A stretch of 6,885 nt of DNA. Origin: Treponema sp. Lineage in GTDB: Bacteria > Spirochaetota > Spirochaetia > Treponematales > Treponemataceae. The position numbers and the translations under genes are program-made. The notes below the pieces were generated by a model. The model saw only the letters and a program-made list of their open reading frames with translations, was not told the origin of the DNA and did not search any database. The stretch lies in contig DLYJ01000154.1 in the NCBI GenBank assembly GCA_003447785.1, forward strand, positions 1 to 6,885. The letters run 5' to 3'. This document shows positions 5,183 to 6,885 of this stretch, in pieces; positions within the stretch are counted from its first letter, which is position 1; each line of letters begins with the position of its first letter.

Positions 5183-6409
5183 CTACATTTCCTTGTGCTG
5201 CATGCGCCAGTTGATGCTTCGCTGCAGGTAGTCAACGTATTCGGGGTTTTTGCAGACACTCTTTCCTTCAATGTCGGAAATCTTTGCCACGTCACCTCCG
5301 TTGCAGGCTGTTGTCTTCATTACAATGTTGAGTGGCGGAACGTCCGTGTCGTTTGAAATATAGGTTCCGATGCCGAAGGCAACCTTTGCGCGGTCCTTAA
5401 AGTATGCACGGATTTTGTCTGCCCGTTCAAAATCAAGGCTGTCGCTGAAAAGCAGTGTCTTTGTTCTGGCATCGATTCCCAGGCTTTCGTAGTGAGCAAT
5501 CATTTTGTCGCCCCAGGCAAAAGGGTCGCCAGAGTCGTGGCGCACACCGCTGAAGAGTGTGGCGTATGTGAGCTGGAAGTCCCGGAGAAAGCAGTCTGTT
5601 GTGATTGCGTCTGTTAGTGCGGTTCCGTTGAGAATTCCATATTCCTTAACCCACGCGTCCAGTGCGTACCAGTTGCTGTATGCGGGATTGTGCTTGCGGT
5701 TTCCCTGACCTACACACATAATCCATTCGTGGGCCATGGTTCCCACAGGTTTTACGTTGTATTTTTTTGCAAGGTAAACGTTTGATGTTCCAACAAAAAG
5801 TGAATCTTTGTATCCGTCTTTCTGCTGTTTTTTAATCAGGGTTTTTACGGCAAGTTCCTGCATTGCGCTGCTTAAGCGGCGGCGTACACCAAATTCCGAG
5901 AAGGCGCCGATTTTGTAGGTTCCGTCAACGAGGGCCTGAATTTTTTTATCCAGACGGCGTTTGAACTGAACTTCCAGCTCCTTATAGTCGTAATTTGTGC
6001 GGAAGTAAACTTCATTTACAATTGCGAGGGTAGGAATTTCGTACATGCTGGTGTTGAGCCAGGTTCCCTTTGTTTCAATTGAAAGTCCACAGCCTTCCTT
6101 TGTTTCCTTGATTTCAAAATCTTCGTAGCGTGGCTGCCAGATGCGCAGAAAGTCAATATATGAACCTTTAAGCCACTGAATTTTGTGAAGGTATTCAAGT
6201 TCATCTTCTGTGTAGCGGAGTTTGCAGTATGCTTTAATCTGCTCACGGATTTCTTCTACAGTTTCGTGGGAAAAGTGAACATCCTTGTTCCTGCATTTGA
6301 ATGTCCATGTTGTCTTGTATGACGGAAACTGGTGATAAATGGCCTGTCCCATAGAATACTTGTAAAGATCGTTTTCGAGAAGTGAATGAATCAATTTTGG
6401 AAATTTCAT
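5183..6409 (-). CDS. pncB: Nicotinate phosphoribosyltransferase (NAPRTase)
   Basis: This encodes 408 residues, close to the ~400 of Escherichia coli PncB. The enzyme joins nicotinate to PRPP with ATP to give nicotinate mononucleotide (EC 6.3.4.21), the entry step of Preiss-Handler NAD salvage in the cytoplasm. Family hallmarks are clear along the whole length: LLENDLYKYSMGQAIYH near the N-terminus, FGVRRRLSSAMQE (173-185), LFVGTSN (204-210), VGTMAHEW (222-229) with His227 at the position of the phosphorylated catalytic histidine, ALTDAITTDCFLRDF (264-278), VRHDSGDP (289-296), LLFSDSLD (319-326), FGIGTY (345-350) and PLNIVMK (359-365). The ATG at 6409 has AGAGG six bases upstream (6416-6420), and a promoter lies at 6430-6458. 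No NAD gene sits next to it in this window. Identification is secure. Confidence 0.97.
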   Translation of the reverse strand: MKFPKLIHSLLENDLYKYSMGQAIYHQFPSYKTTWTFKCRNKDVHFSHETVEEIREQIKAYCKLRYTEDELEYLHKIQWLKGSYIDFLRIWQPRYEDFEIKETKEGCGLSIETKGTWLNTSMYEIPTLAIVNEVYFRTNYDYKELEVQFKRRLDKKIQALVDGTYKIGAFSEFGVRRRLSSAMQELAVKTLIKKQQKDGYKDSLFVGTSNVYLAKKYNVKPVGTMAHEWIMCVGQGNRKHNPAYSNWYALDAWVKEYGILNGTALTDAITTDCFLRDFQLTYATLFSGVRHDSGDPFAWGDKMIAHYESLGIDARTKTLLFSDSLDFERADKIRAYFKDRAKVAFGIGTYISNDTDVPPLNIVMKTTACNGGDVAKISDIEGKSVCKNPEYVDYLQRSINWRMQHKEM

Positions 6410-6415
6410 ATATTG

Positions 6416-6420
6416 CCTCT
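6416..6420 (-). promoter_or_regulatory. Ribosome binding site of pncB
   Basis: The minus strand reads AGAGG with a six-base gap to the ATG at 6409, which supports that start. A run of A's precedes it. Confidence 0.65.
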
Positions 6421-6429
6421 TTTTTTATC

Positions 6430-6458
6430 AGTTTAGATAAGATACCTGTCTTAGTCAA
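6430..6458 (-). promoter_or_regulatory. Candidate promoter of pncB with a dyad over the -10
   Basis: On the minus strand TTGACT (6453-6458; five of six) is separated by 17 bases from TAAACT (6430-6435; four of six). The -10 is framed exactly by TTATC and GATAA half-sites (plus-strand positions 6436-6440 and 6425-6429), which would allow a repressor to block it. Which regulator, if any, binds is unknown. Confidence 0.5.
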
Positions 6459-6492
6459 ATAATAAAGCGGGTTTTATTCATTTTTGTGTTTT

Positions 6493-6885
6493 TTAGTCTG
6501 CCCTCGGTCGTTTATTGAATAAATAAGTAAAGCGTGCAACAAGGTAACGTCCGGTAAAACGGCTCAAAAATGCAGTAAACTTCCATTTTGGTGCGTACAA
6601 TACAATTTTTTTATCCCTGAATGCTTTTTTGATGCAGTGTGCCACAACCTTTCCGGGATCCTTTCCGTGAAGGACTTCCTTTCGTGCCCCGTTAGAAGCA
6701 ACGTTTGCAAAGTTTGTGCTGACCGAGCCCGGGCAGAGGGCAGTGACTGATATGCCGCGCTCCTTGAGTTCTGCGGCCAGAGCTACAGAAAAACTTAAAA
6801 CATAGGCCTTGGTTGCAGCGTAAACGGCAAAGTTTCCCAGGGGCATAAAGGCCGCAAGACTTGAAACATTGATTATCCTTGAGCC
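6493..6885 (-). CDS. Short-chain dehydrogenase/reductase (SDR), C-terminal part, truncated by the window
   Basis: The frame is open from the right edge of the window to the TAA at 6493-6495 and gives 130 residues; the internal ATG at 6846 is not the true start. A classical SDR is ~260 residues, so about the first half, including the TGxxxGxG cofactor loop, lies outside. Visible hallmarks are IINVSSLAAF with the catalytic serine (fragment residue 8 or 9), YAATK with Tyr22 and Lys26, the helix LAAELKERGISV, and CPGSVSTNF (51-59), where PG and T contact the cofactor. The tail (LYAPKWKFTAFLSRFTGRYLVARF) is the basic, hydrophobic ending found in several uncharacterised NAD(P)-dependent SDRs. The substrate cannot be told. 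It is upstream of pncB on the same strand with an 82-base gap that contains a separate pncB promoter, so co-transcription is uncertain. Confidence 0.9.
   Translation of the reverse strand, partial: GSRIINVSSLAAFMPLGNFAVYAATKAYVLSFSVALAAELKERGISVTALCPGSVSTNFANVASNGARKEVLHGKDPGKVVAHCIKKAFRDKKIVLYAPKWKFTAFLSRFTGRYLVARFTYLFNKRPRAD

Noticed and set aside
5163..5185. Seven T's on the minus strand just after the pncB stop, considered as a terminator tail.
   Set aside because: No complementary stem precedes them within the end of pncB or the short spacer.
6461..6478. AATAAA/TTTATT inverted repeat after the SDR gene, considered as its terminator.
   Set aside because: The six-base stem is all A-T and has no T-run after it; too weak to call.

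Overview
The window reads as ordinary chromosomal sequence from a bacterium of moderate GC, most likely a spirochaete of the Treponema group. That placement is inferred from overall protein character (a Maf/DUF115-type protein next to a PpiD-like membrane chaperone, weak AT-rich spacers, two tRNAs without an encoded CCA) and not from a marker gene, so I hold it at about 0.6. I see no insertion sequence, phage gene, CRISPR array or toxin-antitoxin pair.

Layout, left to right. Positions 1-741 (+) hold the 3' part of lepA (elongation factor 4). It converges on, and shares a CTAG stop overlap with, a minus-strand pair: a DUF115/Maf-type protein (738-2381) lying downstream of a PpiD/SurA-like membrane-anchored parvulin protein (2405-3871). 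These two are 23 bases apart and probably form one operon driven from a good promoter at 3933-3962. A 203-base spacer (3872-4074) separates this operon from a divergent, plus-strand tRNA-Asp(GTC) gene with its own promoter. A strong intrinsic terminator hairpin with nine T's follows tRNA-Asp, and tRNA-Pro(CGG) begins at the very next base.

On the right, three minus-strand genes follow: an atypical response regulator (degenerate receiver plus winged-helix domain, 4271-5011), nicotinate phosphoribosyltransferase pncB (5183-6409), and the C-terminal half of a short-chain dehydrogenase (6493-6885, running off the window). The 171-base spacer between pncB and the regulator gene carries two inverted repeats, one of them large.

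The genes do not form one obvious pathway: translation (lepA, tRNAs), envelope folding and possible flagellin glycosylation (ppiD-like and Maf-like), NAD salvage (pncB) and an orphan regulator. I do not find convincing evidence of a new multi-gene system. The least explained items are the terminator abutting tRNA-Pro, the orphan degenerate regulator with its structured leader, and the parvulin domain that appears to lack its active-site residues.
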